Shown: positions 22,491 to 31,885, numbered from the stretch's first letter. The stretch: 64,000 nt of DNA from Bacteroidaceae bacterium (GCA_017965425.1 JAGCPY010000029.1:62001-126000); one strand, 5' to 3'. Numbers and translations: made by a program. Notes: generated by a model from the sequence alone, not told the origin.

Positions 22491-23018
22491 ATGGAACGTA
22501 AATTCAATCCCGATTTTTCAGGCAAACGCATTTGGATGTATTGGCCTGGCGAAAAAGCTTGTTTGTTCAAGGAGAATGTGGAAGAAGGCTTCATGGCCTG
22601 CGAACTTCCCGGAAACAGAGAAGTTGGTGATTTAGATGAAGTCATGAAGGCAAAAGGTGGTCTGGAAGTCGCCTTGAAAGAGGCTTACGGCGCGGGACGG
22701 AGAATCGCAGACGGCAAAAAGCTCATGAATGAGTTTGCCAATGTGATGAGGCCTGATGACTTCGTGCTTGCCCGGCATGAGTTTGACCATATTATTGGGT
22801 TGGGCATCGTCACGAGCGACTATTACTATGATGAGACAAGGCCCCGTTTCAGGCATTGCCGTAAGGTAAGGTGGATTGATACCAACGTATGGCCTTTCGT
22901 TGACGAACTGAAAGTAAGTGGTAAATGGCATCGAGTGACTTTGATGGAGGAACGCTACCGCAAAATCGCAGAGCAAATCATCTCTTGGATCTGTGAAGGA
23001 AATGAATTGATTTATTAA
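22491..23018 (+). CDS. Stand-alone EVE/McrB-N-like modified-base reader domain protein
   Basis: A 175-residue protein that matches the N-terminal domain of Bacteroidetes McrB-like AAA proteins: RIWMYWPGEKACLFKE at 13-28, a short ELPGNREVGDLDE segment, DDFVLARHEFDHIIGLGIV near 89-107 with TSDYYYDETRPRFRHCRKV after it, and WIDTNVWPF. This is a PUA/EVE-like fold associated with recognition of modified bases. The AAA GTPase part of McrB is missing: the frame ends with TAA after NELIY and no ATPase follows. It is either a genuine stand-alone reader or a remnant of a larger restriction gene. It is the last gene of the island. Confidence 0.65.
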   Translation: MERKFNPDFSGKRIWMYWPGEKACLFKENVEEGFMACELPGNREVGDLDEVMKAKGGLEVALKEAYGAGRRIADGKKLMNEFANVMRPDDFVLARHEFDHIIGLGIVTSDYYYDETRPRFRHCRKVRWIDTNVWPFVDELKVSGKWHRVTLMEERYRKIAEQIISWICEGNELIY

Positions 23019-23331
23019 AATGGGCTCTGAATTATCACGTAGTCACTTGTTGAATGTTCAGGGAACGTGAAGTCGCCCAGAGATATTTGTGGCTGGAGCT
23101 GCAGAATGCGTGAACATGAATAGTTGGATAGCTTGGAATCATTGCAGGCATGAGCGATGATTGCTTAAATAAGGTGGAATAGTTGGTATTTTGTAGCCTT
23201 TGACGGCCTTTTGTGTGAATGATAAGGTGCTTTTCAGCAATAAATGTGGTTTTTTGGTCAATTATTACGGGTCGGAGTGTTCAAAAAATGCTTTCTTTGC
23301 ACCCAAATAATCAATCAAACAAACTTTAACT
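23019..23331. other. 313-base gap with the rhamnosidase promoter
   Basis: No gene is seen. A possible -7 box TTTCTTTG at 23292-23299 followed by CACCC lies 32 bases before the rhamnosidase ATG; its first position departs from TAnnTTTG. The rest is A/T-rich with no repeat that I could recognise, and it marks the right end of the accessory island. Confidence 0.45.
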
Positions 23332-26300
23332 ATGCAGAAGAAAACCTTCCTTTGCGCGTTGCTCACCGTTGTATCATACGTAGGAGCCTTTGCGCTGACC
23401 GTGGACAACTTGCGTGTGCAAGCTCTACGCAACCCCAGTGGCATTGACCAATCCTCGTTGCAGTTTACTTGGCAGCTGCAATCTGCCGAGCGTGGTGTGG
23501 TGCAGACGTCTTATCACCTTGTGCTTACCACAGATGCCGCAGGCGAAGACGTCATCTTTGATTCAGGTGTCGTGCAGAGCTCACAGTCCGTTGGTGTCGA
23601 GGTCAGAAGCCTGTCATTGCAACCCGCACGGCGCTACTTCTGGCACGTAACGGTGCAGGACAACAAAGGGCAGACGGCCACGTCAAAGGAGACTGCCTAT
23701 TTCGAGACGGGACTGATGGGAACAGGATGGAGCGGTGCCAAGTGGATCAAGGCCAGCGAAGTACTGGCTGGGCAGGCCACAGACGAGGTCACGGATTATA
23801 TTGTGGAAGGTAAGGTGCGTATCGAGCACACCGCGGCAGGTCTCTGTTTTGCCATGCAGGACAACTCGAATTTCTATTTTTGGCAGTTGAACACCGAAGG
23901 CGACTACCCCCGTCTGCGCCCTCATGTGTGGAAGAACGGCAACCCCGCTTGCTTGGACAACATCAACCTCACTGGCAAGGTGGCGTTGAACAATACCGAC
24001 GAATTCACCTTGCGCATAGAGGTAACAGGAGCCGCGCGTGCGCGTACCTATATCAATGATGTGCTCGTGGACGATCGCACGGGCGACTTCAAGTTTGGAC
24101 GTGTGGGAATGCGCGAGGATCACGGTGAACGCGATGGACAACCAGAGATAGGTGTCTATGATGATATCCGGGTGACGACGACTAACGGCAATGTGCTTCT
24201 TTCGGAAGACTTTGAGCAGGGTAACGGCTTCACGGGCGGCACGGTGACGGGCGGTAAGCTTCGCATCGTGGGTTCTACCAACGGCCATGTTCTCGTCTGG
24301 CAAAAGCAGAGTGGCGACAAACATGTGCACTATGCCCTGGACTGGGATATGTATCTTGTCAAGGCCAGTGCTGCCGTCATCTTCGCCGCCACCTCATCGA
24401 ACACCTACCACATGTGGCAAATCAACGCCTACGACAATGCCAACCCTGCTGTACGCCACCACACCTACATCAACGGCAACCTGAGTTGGGACGATGCTCA
24501 GTTCACATTGTTAAAGAAGAGCGACATTCTGAGCCACAAGCGTCACTACCGCGTAGAAGTAGAGGGAGCTGTCATCTACACCTTCGTGGATGGTCTGCTC
24601 GTGGACACCTACACGGATAACACTGGCACAGCCGTCTTGGGCGACATCGGGATGCGTGTCGATAACAACGCGGGTGAGGAAGCCTACTACGACAACCTCA
24701 TCCTGACTGAGTATGACCCTGACGGCACTTCGCACGTGCGTCTCTCGGAAGACTTCGAGGGACTCTCGTCGGAATTCTTCTACGATGCTGTCATCGAAGA
24801 CTTTGACGGCTCGCGTATGTGCCACGTGAAGTCGGCTTCCGGCGAGAAGAAAGTGATGCAGGCCACCACAGACGGTATGCCGCAGTTCCGCAAGACCTTT
24901 ATGGTCAGTAAACAGGTGGCCTCCGCCACACTCTTCACCAGCGGGCTGGGTGTTTACGACCTGTTCATGAACGGGCAGCGCGTGGGTCATGTGCAGCCCG
25001 ACGGCACCATCCTCTACGAGGAACTGAAACCCGGATGGACAGACTTCCGCTACCGTGTCTTCTACAGCACTCACGACGTAACCTCCTTGATTGCCGAAGG
25101 CAAGAATGCCATTGGTGCTGTGGTCACTCCAGGCTGGTGGGCAGGGGCTGTCATGCACGGAGCATACGGTTCTCCCAGCCTGGGATTCCTGGCCAAGCTA
25201 CTCATTCGCTACTCCGACGGCACAGAGGATGTCATCGTCAGCGACCTCAGCTGGCTTTCTTCGAAAGGTGGGGCACTGAAACTGGGCGACATCTACGACG
25301 GCGAGATCTATGACGCGCGGCTGGCCAGTAACTGGACTGCTGCCGAGTACGACGATAGTCGTTGGAACGCCGTGCGTGAGAACGTAGAGTTCAAGGGACA
25401 GATTGATGCCTTCACAGGAGGCTACGTCCGCACTCTGCCCGATAAGGTGCAACAAGTGCACACGGCCACCATCCATGAAGGCGTCAAGAGCACTGGTACA
25501 GATTTCGGCATGGCCAATGCCGTCAGCACCACGGAAGGTCCTGCTGCCGTCTTGGTCAAGAAAGGCCAGTCCGTGGTCTTCGACTTCGGACAGAACGTGG
25601 TCGGATGGGTGAACTTTAAAGTGAAGGGACGCGCCGGCAACCGGCTGAAGATGCGCTTCGTGGAAATGCTGAACGACACGGGTTCGCGTAGCCGCGGCAA
25701 CGATGGTCCTGGCGGTACACCTTATCTGGCCAACCTGCGTTCGGCCAAGGCTTCGCTCTACTACACCCTCTGCGGCACTGCCGAGGGCGAGAGCTACCAT
25801 TCCTCCACCACCTTCTTCGGATTCCGCTATTGCGAGGTAACGCCCTCCGACGATGTTGAAATCCTGGCTATCGAGGCTCAACCCGTCAGTTCCTCCACCG
25901 AAGACCGAGGCAGCGTGGAGACCAGCAATGCGTTGGTCAACCAACTCTTCTCCAACATCACCTGGGGACAGCGAGGCAACCTGCTCAGCGTGCCTACAGA
26001 CTGCCCGCAGCGCGACGAACGGCTGGGATGGATGGCCGACACACAGGTGTTCACCTGTACGGGCTTGTACAACGCCTACATGGAATCCTTCTACCGTAAA
26101 TGGATGCAGGATGTGCGCGACGGTCAGAACTCACAAGGCGCCTACCCCGGTGTGGCACCTGAGTGTTGGGGAACTCCCTTCGGGCAGACCGTATGGGCCG
26201 ATGCCGGCATTGTCGTTCCTTGGACGCTTTATGTCATGACAGGCAACAAAGATGTCATCCGCGAGAGCTACGAGTCCATGGAACGCTACATGACCTTCCT

Positions 26301-27450
26301 TTCCAGGCAAGTCTTCGACGGCTACCAGTACAATGGCGGCGGTCTGGAATGGGGCGACTGGCTCTCCTTTGTCACGACGGATACGCGCTACATCGCCGTG
26401 GCCTACTATGCTTACGTCACCCAGCTCATGGCCAAGATGAGCCGTGCTCTGAGCGAGAGCGATGCCGATGCTTACGCTCAGAAAGCGGCTCAGTACGACG
26501 AACTCTTCCTGAACATCAAGGACGAGTTCCGCCTTCGCTACATCACCCCCACCGTGCGCCAGAACACACAGACAGCCTTGCTCATGGCCTTGCAATTCAA
26601 TCTGCTGGAGGGAGAGACGGAAATAGAGAACTTCAAGACACGCCTTACCCGCTCCATCCGCAGCAACGGCTACAAACTTAACACCGGCTTTGCAGGAACG
26701 CCCCTCCTCGGTCCGACTCTCTCACGTTACGGGCTAAATGACTATGCCTACGACCTGCTGCTGCAACGTAAGTGCCCCTCCTGGCTCTACAGTGTCGATC
26801 AGGGAGCCACCACCATCTGGGAACGTTGGAACAGTTACACCAAGGAAAGCGGCTTCGGCGACCCTGGCATGAACAGCTTCAACCACTACGCTTATGGTGC
26901 CGTGGGTGAATGGATGTACCGCTACATGTGTGGCATCCAGTACGATGAACAACAGCCTGGTTTCAAGCACATCATCCTCCAGCCGCAACCTGATTGCCGT
27001 GAGGCCTTGCCCGAAGGTCAAGAACTCATCACTTCCGCCAGCGCTCACCACCAGAGCTACTATGGTGATATCCGTTCTGCCTGGCAGACAGCCAATCTGA
27101 ATGAATTCACCTACGACTGCACCGTTCCAGCCAACACCACCGCCACGCTCTTCCTGCCCGTGGGCAGCAAGCAGACTGCCGTGTACGAGAGTGAACGCCC
27201 GGCAGCAGAGGCTGAGGGCGTGGAGTACGTGGGCTTTGAGGAGGGATGCCAAGTCTATCGCCTCGGCTCTGGTGCTTACCACTTCACGACGAGCCTCAAG
27301 GATGCCATCACCGACATCAAGGCCGATGGCACCGCCACCCCTGTCTATGATCTGGGGGGCCGGCTGATAAGCAGCGACTGCACGTCCGTCCAAGGAATGA
27401 GAGACGGCATCTATGTCACCGCAGGCAAGAAGGTCATGACACATCGTTGA
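23332..27450 (+). CDS. Alpha-L-rhamnosidase (GH78) with two extra jelly-roll-like domains and a T9SS-type C-terminus
   Basis: A 1372-residue secreted enzyme releasing terminal L-rhamnose. After a signal peptide (about 1-21) comes the rhamnosidase Ig-like domain (about 22-130). Residues 150-480 hold two related LamG/3-keto-disaccharide-hydrolase-like modules, each with an F/W-rich strand (SNFYFWQLN, NTYHMWQIN) and an ending of the type GRVGMRED or GDIGMRVD then YDD/YDN. The GH78 core follows: FRKTFMVSKQVASATLF, then DCPQRDERLGWMAD with E896 as likely acid and GAVGEWMYRYM with E1193 as likely base. The end, PVYDLGGRLISS and GIYVTAGKKVMTHR, looks like a T9SS C-terminal sorting domain. It is near no SusCD pair of its own. 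Confidence 0.9.
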   Translation: MQKKTFLCALLTVVSYVGAFALTVDNLRVQALRNPSGIDQSSLQFTWQLQSAERGVVQTSYHLVLTTDAAGEDVIFDSGVVQSSQSVGVEVRSLSLQPARRYFWHVTVQDNKGQTATSKETAYFETGLMGTGWSGAKWIKASEVLAGQATDEVTDYIVEGKVRIEHTAAGLCFAMQDNSNFYFWQLNTEGDYPRLRPHVWKNGNPACLDNINLTGKVALNNTDEFTLRIEVTGAARARTYINDVLVDDRTGDFKFGRVGMREDHGERDGQPEIGVYDDIRVTTTNGNVLLSEDFEQGNGFTGGTVTGGKLRIVGSTNGHVLVWQKQSGDKHVHYALDWDMYLVKASAAVIFAATSSNTYHMWQINAYDNANPAVRHHTYINGNLSWDDAQFTLLKKSDILSHKRHYRVEVEGAVIYTFVDGLLVDTYTDNTGTAVLGDIGMRVDNNAGEEAYYDNLILTEYDPDGTSHVRLSEDFEGLSSEFFYDAVIEDFDGSRMCHVKSASGEKKVMQATTDGMPQFRKTFMVSKQVASATLFTSGLGVYDLFMNGQRVGHVQPDGTILYEELKPGWTDFRYRVFYSTHDVTSLIAEGKNAIGAVVTPGWWAGAVMHGAYGSPSLGFLAKLLIRYSDGTEDVIVSDLSWLSSKGGALKLGDIYDGEIYDARLASNWTAAEYDDSRWNAVRENVEFKGQIDAFTGGYVRTLPDKVQQVHTATIHEGVKSTGTDFGMANAVSTTEGPAAVLVKKGQSVVFDFGQNVVGWVNFKVKGRAGNRLKMRFVEMLNDTGSRSRGNDGPGGTPYLANLRSAKASLYYTLCGTAEGESYHSSTTFFGFRYCEVTPSDDVEILAIEAQPVSSSTEDRGSVETSNALVNQLFSNITWGQRGNLLSVPTDCPQRDERLGWMADTQVFTCTGLYNAYMESFYRKWMQDVRDGQNSQGAYPGVAPECWGTPFGQTVWADAGIVVPWTLYVMTGNKDVIRESYESMERYMTFLSRQVFDGYQYNGGGLEWGDWLSFVTTDTRYIAVAYYAYVTQLMAKMSRALSESDADAYAQKAAQYDELFLNIKDEFRLRYITPTVRQNTQTALLMALQFNLLEGETEIENFKTRLTRSIRSNGYKLNTGFAGTPLLGPTLSRYGLNDYAYDLLLQRKCPSWLYSVDQGATTIWERWNSYTKESGFGDPGMNSFNHYAYGAVGEWMYRYMCGIQYDEQQPGFKHIILQPQPDCREALPEGQELITSASAHHQSYYGDIRSAWQTANLNEFTYDCTVPANTTATLFLPVGSKQTAVYESERPAAEAEGVEYVGFEEGCQVYRLGSGAYHFTTSLKDAITDIKADGTATPVYDLGGRLISSDCTSVQGMRDGIYVTAGKKVMTHR

Positions 27451-27600
27451 GGAGATTAAACTATCCCGAGGCATGATTTCATTCCTTATATTGGGCGAAA
27501 AGAAGTGTTCTTGACCACGCATCAGTGAAAAAGAATGTCTAATAAAGCATATTCGCCAAAAAAAGATTGCAGAAGAAGACATGGATAGGAAGAAAAGATG

Positions 27601-27608
27601 TACCTTTG
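27601..27608 (+). promoter_or_regulatory. Promoter -7 box for the SusA-like gene
   Basis: TACCTTTG followed by CGCC matches TAnnTTTG, 33 bases before the ATG at 27641. No clear -33 TTTG is seen. The gene therefore has its own promoter, separate from the rhamnosidase gene 190 bases upstream. Confidence 0.6.
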
Positions 27609-27640
27609 CGCCAAAGAAACCATTTGAAAATTAACTTACG

Positions 27641-29545
27641 ATGAAACAACACTTCCTGTTTTCCCTGTTTTGCATGGGCGCATTGTTCACTTCATGCAAC
27701 CAACGGCCAGATGCTTTCCGCACAGAGGGCAATGGTGCCGTTCAGATTTCACGAATAGATCCTACAGATTGGTATGTGGGATTGAAAGACCCTTCGCTGC
27801 AACTCATGGTCTATGGAAACGGCATCCGCGACGCTGAAGTCTATGTAGATGGAGCGAAAATCGATTCCATCGTTCGCCTCGACTCCCCCAACTATTTGCT
27901 CGTCTATCTCAACCTTCATGGCGTGAAGGCGGGTGAGCTGCCCATTGCGTTCTGCCGTCCTGGCACAGACGACAAGACCATCGTGAAGTACCAGCTGAAA
28001 GAACGCGAGATGAAGGGCGAAGACCGACAAGGTTTCACCAATGCCGATGTCCTCTACATGCTCATGCCAGACCGCTTTGCCCAAGGGCCTGCACATCCCT
28101 CGCACATCGATGGCATGAACACCTATGTCGAAGACCGCACAGAACCCAGCTTGCGTCATGGCGGAGACCTCGAAGGCATACGCCAACACCTCGACTACTT
28201 CAACGAGCTCGGCGTTACCGCTCTCTGGTTCACACCCGTCTTGGAAAATAACTCGCCCGACCACGACCTCTTTTCCACCTACCACGGCTATGCCACCACA
28301 GACTATTACCGAGTCGATCCACGCTTCGGTACGAATCAGCAGTACCGACAGCTGATTGACGAGGCACACCAGAAGGGTTTGAAAGTCGTGATGGACATGA
28401 TTTTCAACCATTGCGGCTATGAACATCCTTGGGTGGCAGACCTTCCCAGCAACGACTGGCTCAACAAGGAACCTCAAACCTCTTATAAGCTCACACCCGT
28501 TCTCGACCCCTATGCTTCGGACGTGGACCTCCGCGAAACTGTGGACGGATGGTTTGTTTCCACCATGCCCGACCTCAACCATCGCAATCCGCACGTCATG
28601 ACCTATCTCATCCAGAACTCTATCTGGTGGATTGAGACCGTAGGCATCGACGGCATCCGCATGGACACCTATCCTTACGCCGATGCAAGCGGCATGGCAC
28701 GATGGATGAAGGCACTCGACACCGAGTATCCCAATTTCAATGTCGTCGGTGAAACATGGGTGACTGAGCCTGCCTACACTGCCACCTGGCAGAAAGATTC
28801 TCGAATTGCCAAGGATAACAGCTATCTCAAAACCGTCATGGACTTCAGCTTCTTCGACAAGCTGGCCAAGGCCAAGAACGAACAGACCGATGGCTGGTGG
28901 GACGGTTACAACCGCATCTATAACAGCCTCGTCTATGACTACCTCTATGAAGACCCCACACACGTCATGGCCTTCGTCGATAACCACGACACCGACCGCT
29001 TCCTCGGCACCGCACAAGGTCCTTACAAGGTAGCCAAACTCAAACAGGCTTTGGCCCTCTTGCTAACCATGCCCCGCATCCCGCAGATCTACTACGGCAC
29101 TGAAATCCTTATGGACGGCACCAAGGAAGTGACCGACGGCAATGTTCGTTGCGATTTCCCCGGAGGCTTCCCCGGCGACCAACGCGATGCCTTCACCGCC
29201 CAAGGACGCACAGAAGAGGAACAAGCCATGTTCCAATGGCTCAGCCGCCTCCTTCATTGGCGAAATGGCAACGAGACCATCGTCCAAGGCTACACCACGC
29301 AATTCACGCCTTGGAAAGGAGTCTATGTCGTTGCGCGCCGTTGGCATCGCAACACCGTCATCACCGTGCTCAACGGCACCGACCAGCCTGCCTCTTTCGA
29401 GGTAGCCCGCTTCGCCGAACTCCTCGACACTCAGTCCACTGCCACCAGCCTCCAAGCCATCGACATTCCAACCCAGCGCCCCTTCGATCTCTCGCAAGAC
29501 ATCTCCCTGGCTCCCCGCGAAGCACTCGTGCTGGAATTGCAATAG
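27641..29545 (+). CDS. susA: Neopullulanase/cyclomaltodextrinase-type alpha-amylase (GH13, SusA-like)
   Basis: A 634-residue enzyme. The first 19 residues end in LFTSC, a lipobox, so it may be a lipoprotein. Residues 30-125 match the cyclomaltodextrinase N-domain (VQISRIDPTDWYVGLKDPSL, LQLMVYGNGI). The GH13 barrel has DMIFNHCGYEHPW, nucleophile D342 in GIRMDTYPY, acid/base E371 in VVGETW and D450 in VDNHDTDRF. A beta C-domain ends the protein. It cleaves starch, pullulan or cyclodextrins into short maltooligosaccharides, probably in the periplasm. In the classical sus locus susA is next to susB; here about 14 kb of other genes lie between them. Confidence 0.9.
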   Translation: MKQHFLFSLFCMGALFTSCNQRPDAFRTEGNGAVQISRIDPTDWYVGLKDPSLQLMVYGNGIRDAEVYVDGAKIDSIVRLDSPNYLLVYLNLHGVKAGELPIAFCRPGTDDKTIVKYQLKEREMKGEDRQGFTNADVLYMLMPDRFAQGPAHPSHIDGMNTYVEDRTEPSLRHGGDLEGIRQHLDYFNELGVTALWFTPVLENNSPDHDLFSTYHGYATTDYYRVDPRFGTNQQYRQLIDEAHQKGLKVVMDMIFNHCGYEHPWVADLPSNDWLNKEPQTSYKLTPVLDPYASDVDLRETVDGWFVSTMPDLNHRNPHVMTYLIQNSIWWIETVGIDGIRMDTYPYADASGMARWMKALDTEYPNFNVVGETWVTEPAYTATWQKDSRIAKDNSYLKTVMDFSFFDKLAKAKNEQTDGWWDGYNRIYNSLVYDYLYEDPTHVMAFVDNHDTDRFLGTAQGPYKVAKLKQALALLLTMPRIPQIYYGTEILMDGTKEVTDGNVRCDFPGGFPGDQRDAFTAQGRTEEEQAMFQWLSRLLHWRNGNETIVQGYTTQFTPWKGVYVVARRWHRNTVITVLNGTDQPASFEVARFAELLDTQSTATSLQAIDIPTQRPFDLSQDISLAPREALVLELQ

Positions 29546-29622
29546 ACACGCTCATCTTGTCTGCCATCCGATGAGAATGCAGCGAAGGAATGAGGACGGC
29601 AAAACAAATGGCGAACTTGTCT

Positions 29623-29662
29623 GGAACGTGTAAACCTTCTGCATGTAAGGTGTACACGTTCC
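29623..29662. repeat. 22-bp-period palindrome array A (2 units)
   Basis: Two 8-mers GTGTAAAC (29628-29635) and GTGTACAC (29650-29657) are exactly 22 bp apart. The flanking bases make a 16-bp inverted repeat (GGAACGTGTAAACCTT against AAGGTGTACACGTTCC, one mismatch, 8-base loop), so this shortest array could also act as a hairpin downstream of the SusA-like gene. Confidence 0.75.
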
Positions 29663-29720
29663 ATGCAAATTGCCAAGACGCGGCCTGATTCACCTTCTAT
29701 ACACATGTTTTTTGCCAAAA

Positions 29721-29946
29721 ATCCCTCAATCCCTCACCTTTTGAGATATTGTATTGTCGTTCAGTGTTTTATAGGTGAGGGATTGGTGAGGGATAGGTGA
29801 GGGATGGTGAGGGATTCGTTTTTTCAGCGTTTTTGGGGCTTTCTGCGAGCTATTCCTCACCATCCCTCACCTATTCCTCACCTATCCCTCACCTGTAGTA
29901 GGCTCTCTTTCAGTTGGTTATCGCGTAAGGTGAGGGATTGAGGGAT
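29721..29946. repeat. Large inverted-repeat element of GGTGAGGGAT units, copy 1
   Basis: The outer arms are a perfect 20-bp inverted repeat: 29721-29740 against 29927-29946. The inner arms are about 43 bp each: 29773-29815, four tandem units of 10-11 bp with consensus GGTGAGGGATA, against 29852-29894, with a few mismatches and a 36-base loop. It lies between the convergent SusA-like and ispF genes and has no coding potential. Together with array A it accounts for most of the 535-base gap at 29546-30080; nothing else was recognised there. Confidence 0.85.
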
Positions 29947-30080
29947 GATGATGGAAAATCGGGGTGTAGGCAGAGAACGCAGGGAGCAAATGCCTGTCCC
30001 CTGCGTTCTTTATCGAAACTGAGCGTGTGCGAATTTGTTTGAATATCAGTGGATTACCGCAGTTGTCGAGTGTACTGAAA

Positions 30081-30551
30081 TCACTTTTGTATGAGGCATA
30101 CGGCGTAGGCGCTGATGCCTTCTTCGCGTCCCGTGAAGCCGAGATGCTCGGTGGTAGTGGCCTTGATGCTGACGTCTTCCACGTCGATACCCATCACTTG
30201 TGAAAGGCATTCCTGCATGGCTGGAATATGTGGATTCAGTTTGGGCCGTTCTGCACAGACGGTGGCGTCGATGTTCACGACATGGTAGCCTTTTTGTGCG
30301 ATGAGGTTGATGGTGCGCCGCAGTAGGATCTTGCTGTCGATGCCGTCGGTTTCTGCTGCCGTGTCGGGGAAATGATAGCCGATGTCGCGCATGTTGGCTG
30401 CGCCTAACAGCGCATCGCAAATAGCGTGGATGAGTACGTCGGCATCGCTGTGACCCAGAAGGCCCAGGGTGTGCTCAATCTGAATGCCGCCCAACCACAG
30501 GGCGCGGTCAGGAACAAGCTGGTGGACATCAAAACCAAAACCGATTCGCAT
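30081..30551 (-). CDS. ispF: 2-C-methyl-D-erythritol 2,4-cyclodiphosphate synthase
   Basis: A 156-residue protein of the usual IspF length. It begins MRIGFGFDVHQLVPDR with metal ligands D8 and H10 in FDVH, continues with GLLGHSDADVLIHAICDALLGA (metal-binding His) and ends with the family motif ATTTEHLGFTGREEGISAYAV. It makes the cyclic diphosphate of the non-mevalonate isoprenoid pathway in the cytoplasm. It lies 64 bases after porV on the same strand and is probably the last gene of the FAH-porU-porV-ispF unit. Confidence 0.97.
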   Translation of the reverse strand: MRIGFGFDVHQLVPDRALWLGGIQIEHTLGLLGHSDADVLIHAICDALLGAANMRDIGYHFPDTAAETDGIDSKILLRRTINLIAQKGYHVVNIDATVCAERPKLNPHIPAMQECLSQVMGIDVEDVSIKATTTEHLGFTGREEGISAYAVCLIQK

Positions 30552-30615
30552 GATGATAATCTTTTTAATCCCTAAAATGCTTAATACTTAAACACATAAA
30601 CTTTTCAACTCCTGT

Positions 30616-31815
30616 CTATCGTCTTTTCTTGCCAAACAGGTCGCGCATTCCGTCGAGGTCGAATCCGAGCGTGAAGCGCATCGTCTGGTCAAGGGGATTG
30701 GTTTGAGCGGTGGAGAAGACATAGGAGGCATCGAGCGAGAAAACGCTCATGTGGAAACCAGCACCGGCAGTGATATACTTTCGGTTACCTTTGTTCTCGT
30801 GCTCGTCGTGATAACCCAGACGCAGGAAGAAACGGTCGTTGTAGCTATATTCGGCACCGACGCTCCATTGTATTTCCTGCATTTCCTCCTTGAACCCGTT
30901 CGGGGCGTCGTGGAAGCTCTTGAAGATACCTGCGATGGGCGAGATGTCGTAATATTCGCGCTGCACGCGTTCCGAGAAATCCTCTTCGGCCTCTTCGGCT
31001 TCTTTCTTGGGGTAGGTGGGGACGAGCATCTTGTTGGCATCTGCTGCAATGGAGAAGCGGTTGTACTCGTCGAAGGGGATGGTCAGGTTCAGGCCCAGGC
31101 GCAGATTGGTGGGGATAAACTCGGCGTTGTCGTTGCCTCCATAGCTGATCTTGGAACCGATATTGGACACATTCAGGCCCACGGCGAGTGCACATTCTCG
31201 TTTGCCTAACATGATGTAGTTGTTGTAGTACATGGCGATGTCGGCGGCGAAGGCTTTACCCGGCGAGCTCTCTGCGCTGTAGTCGTAGGTGATGTCCGAG
31301 AAGATGAAGCGCAGGCCTACGGCCATGGAGAAATAATCTGAAAGCATTCGGGAGTAGGCGGCATCAATGGCCAACTCATAGGGGTTGATGGTCATGCCGT
31401 CGGTGGCACCCGATTCGATGCTCTCCCATCCGCCGAGCGACACTTCGCCGAGCGAGAAGTAGCGGAGTGAGGCACTGATGGCGCTGTAGTCGCCAATTCG
31501 GTAGAAACCTGCAAGGTTGGCCAGGTTGATGTCGTTGACAAGCTTGCGCAGCCAAGGGGTGTAGCTGAGTGCGGCACCGGCCCTGCCTACACAGAAAGGG
31601 TATTTGGCGGGGTTCCAGTATTGTGAGTTGACATCGGCCTCGGTGGCTGCACCGACGTCGCCCATGCCGCCTCCGCGGGCATCGGGAGCGATGGACATAG
31701 AGGTCACGCTGGTCGTGACGGGGTTGAACATGTTCTGCTTGTCCTGGGCTACGGCGGCACTCGCCAGAGCGAAGCTGGTCACGAGGACGGCCACGTATCG
31801 ATAGATGTTATTCAT
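30616..31815 (-). CDS. porV: Type IX secretion outer-membrane shuttle protein PorV
   Basis: A 399-residue outer-membrane barrel with a signal peptide ending AVAQ. The mature N-terminus, TTSVTSMSIAPDARGGGMGD followed by VGAATEADVNSQYWNPAK, is the PorV/LptO signature of the FadL-like family. It ends in barrel strands (FTLGFDLDGM). PorV carries folded cargo from the translocon to the attachment complex and works with the sortase PorU, whose gene lies directly upstream with a 70-base gap. It shows that the organism uses T9SS, consistent with the sorting-like C-termini of two other proteins in the window. Confidence 0.93.
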   Translation of the reverse strand: MNNIYRYVAVLVTSFALASAAVAQDKQNMFNPVTTSVTSMSIAPDARGGGMGDVGAATEADVNSQYWNPAKYPFCVGRAGAALSYTPWLRKLVNDINLANLAGFYRIGDYSAISASLRYFSLGEVSLGGWESIESGATDGMTINPYELAIDAAYSRMLSDYFSMAVGLRFIFSDITYDYSAESSPGKAFAADIAMYYNNYIMLGKRECALAVGLNVSNIGSKISYGGNDNAEFIPTNLRLGLNLTIPFDEYNRFSIAADANKMLVPTYPKKEAEEAEEDFSERVQREYYDISPIAGIFKSFHDAPNGFKEEMQEIQWSVGAEYSYNDRFFLRLGYHDEHENKGNRKYITAGAGFHMSVFSLDASYVFSTAQTNPLDQTMRFTLGFDLDGMRDLFGKKRR

Positions 31816-31885
31816 TGTTCCGATGTATCTTTCTTCGATGTTCTTTTATCATGACTTCCTATATAAGAACGGAAGAAAGTGCATT

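Noticed and set aside
29721-29946. CRISPR array (repeated GGTGAGGGAT units)
   Set aside because: Units are 10-11 bp with no spacers, arranged as mirror-image arms, and no cas genes are present.
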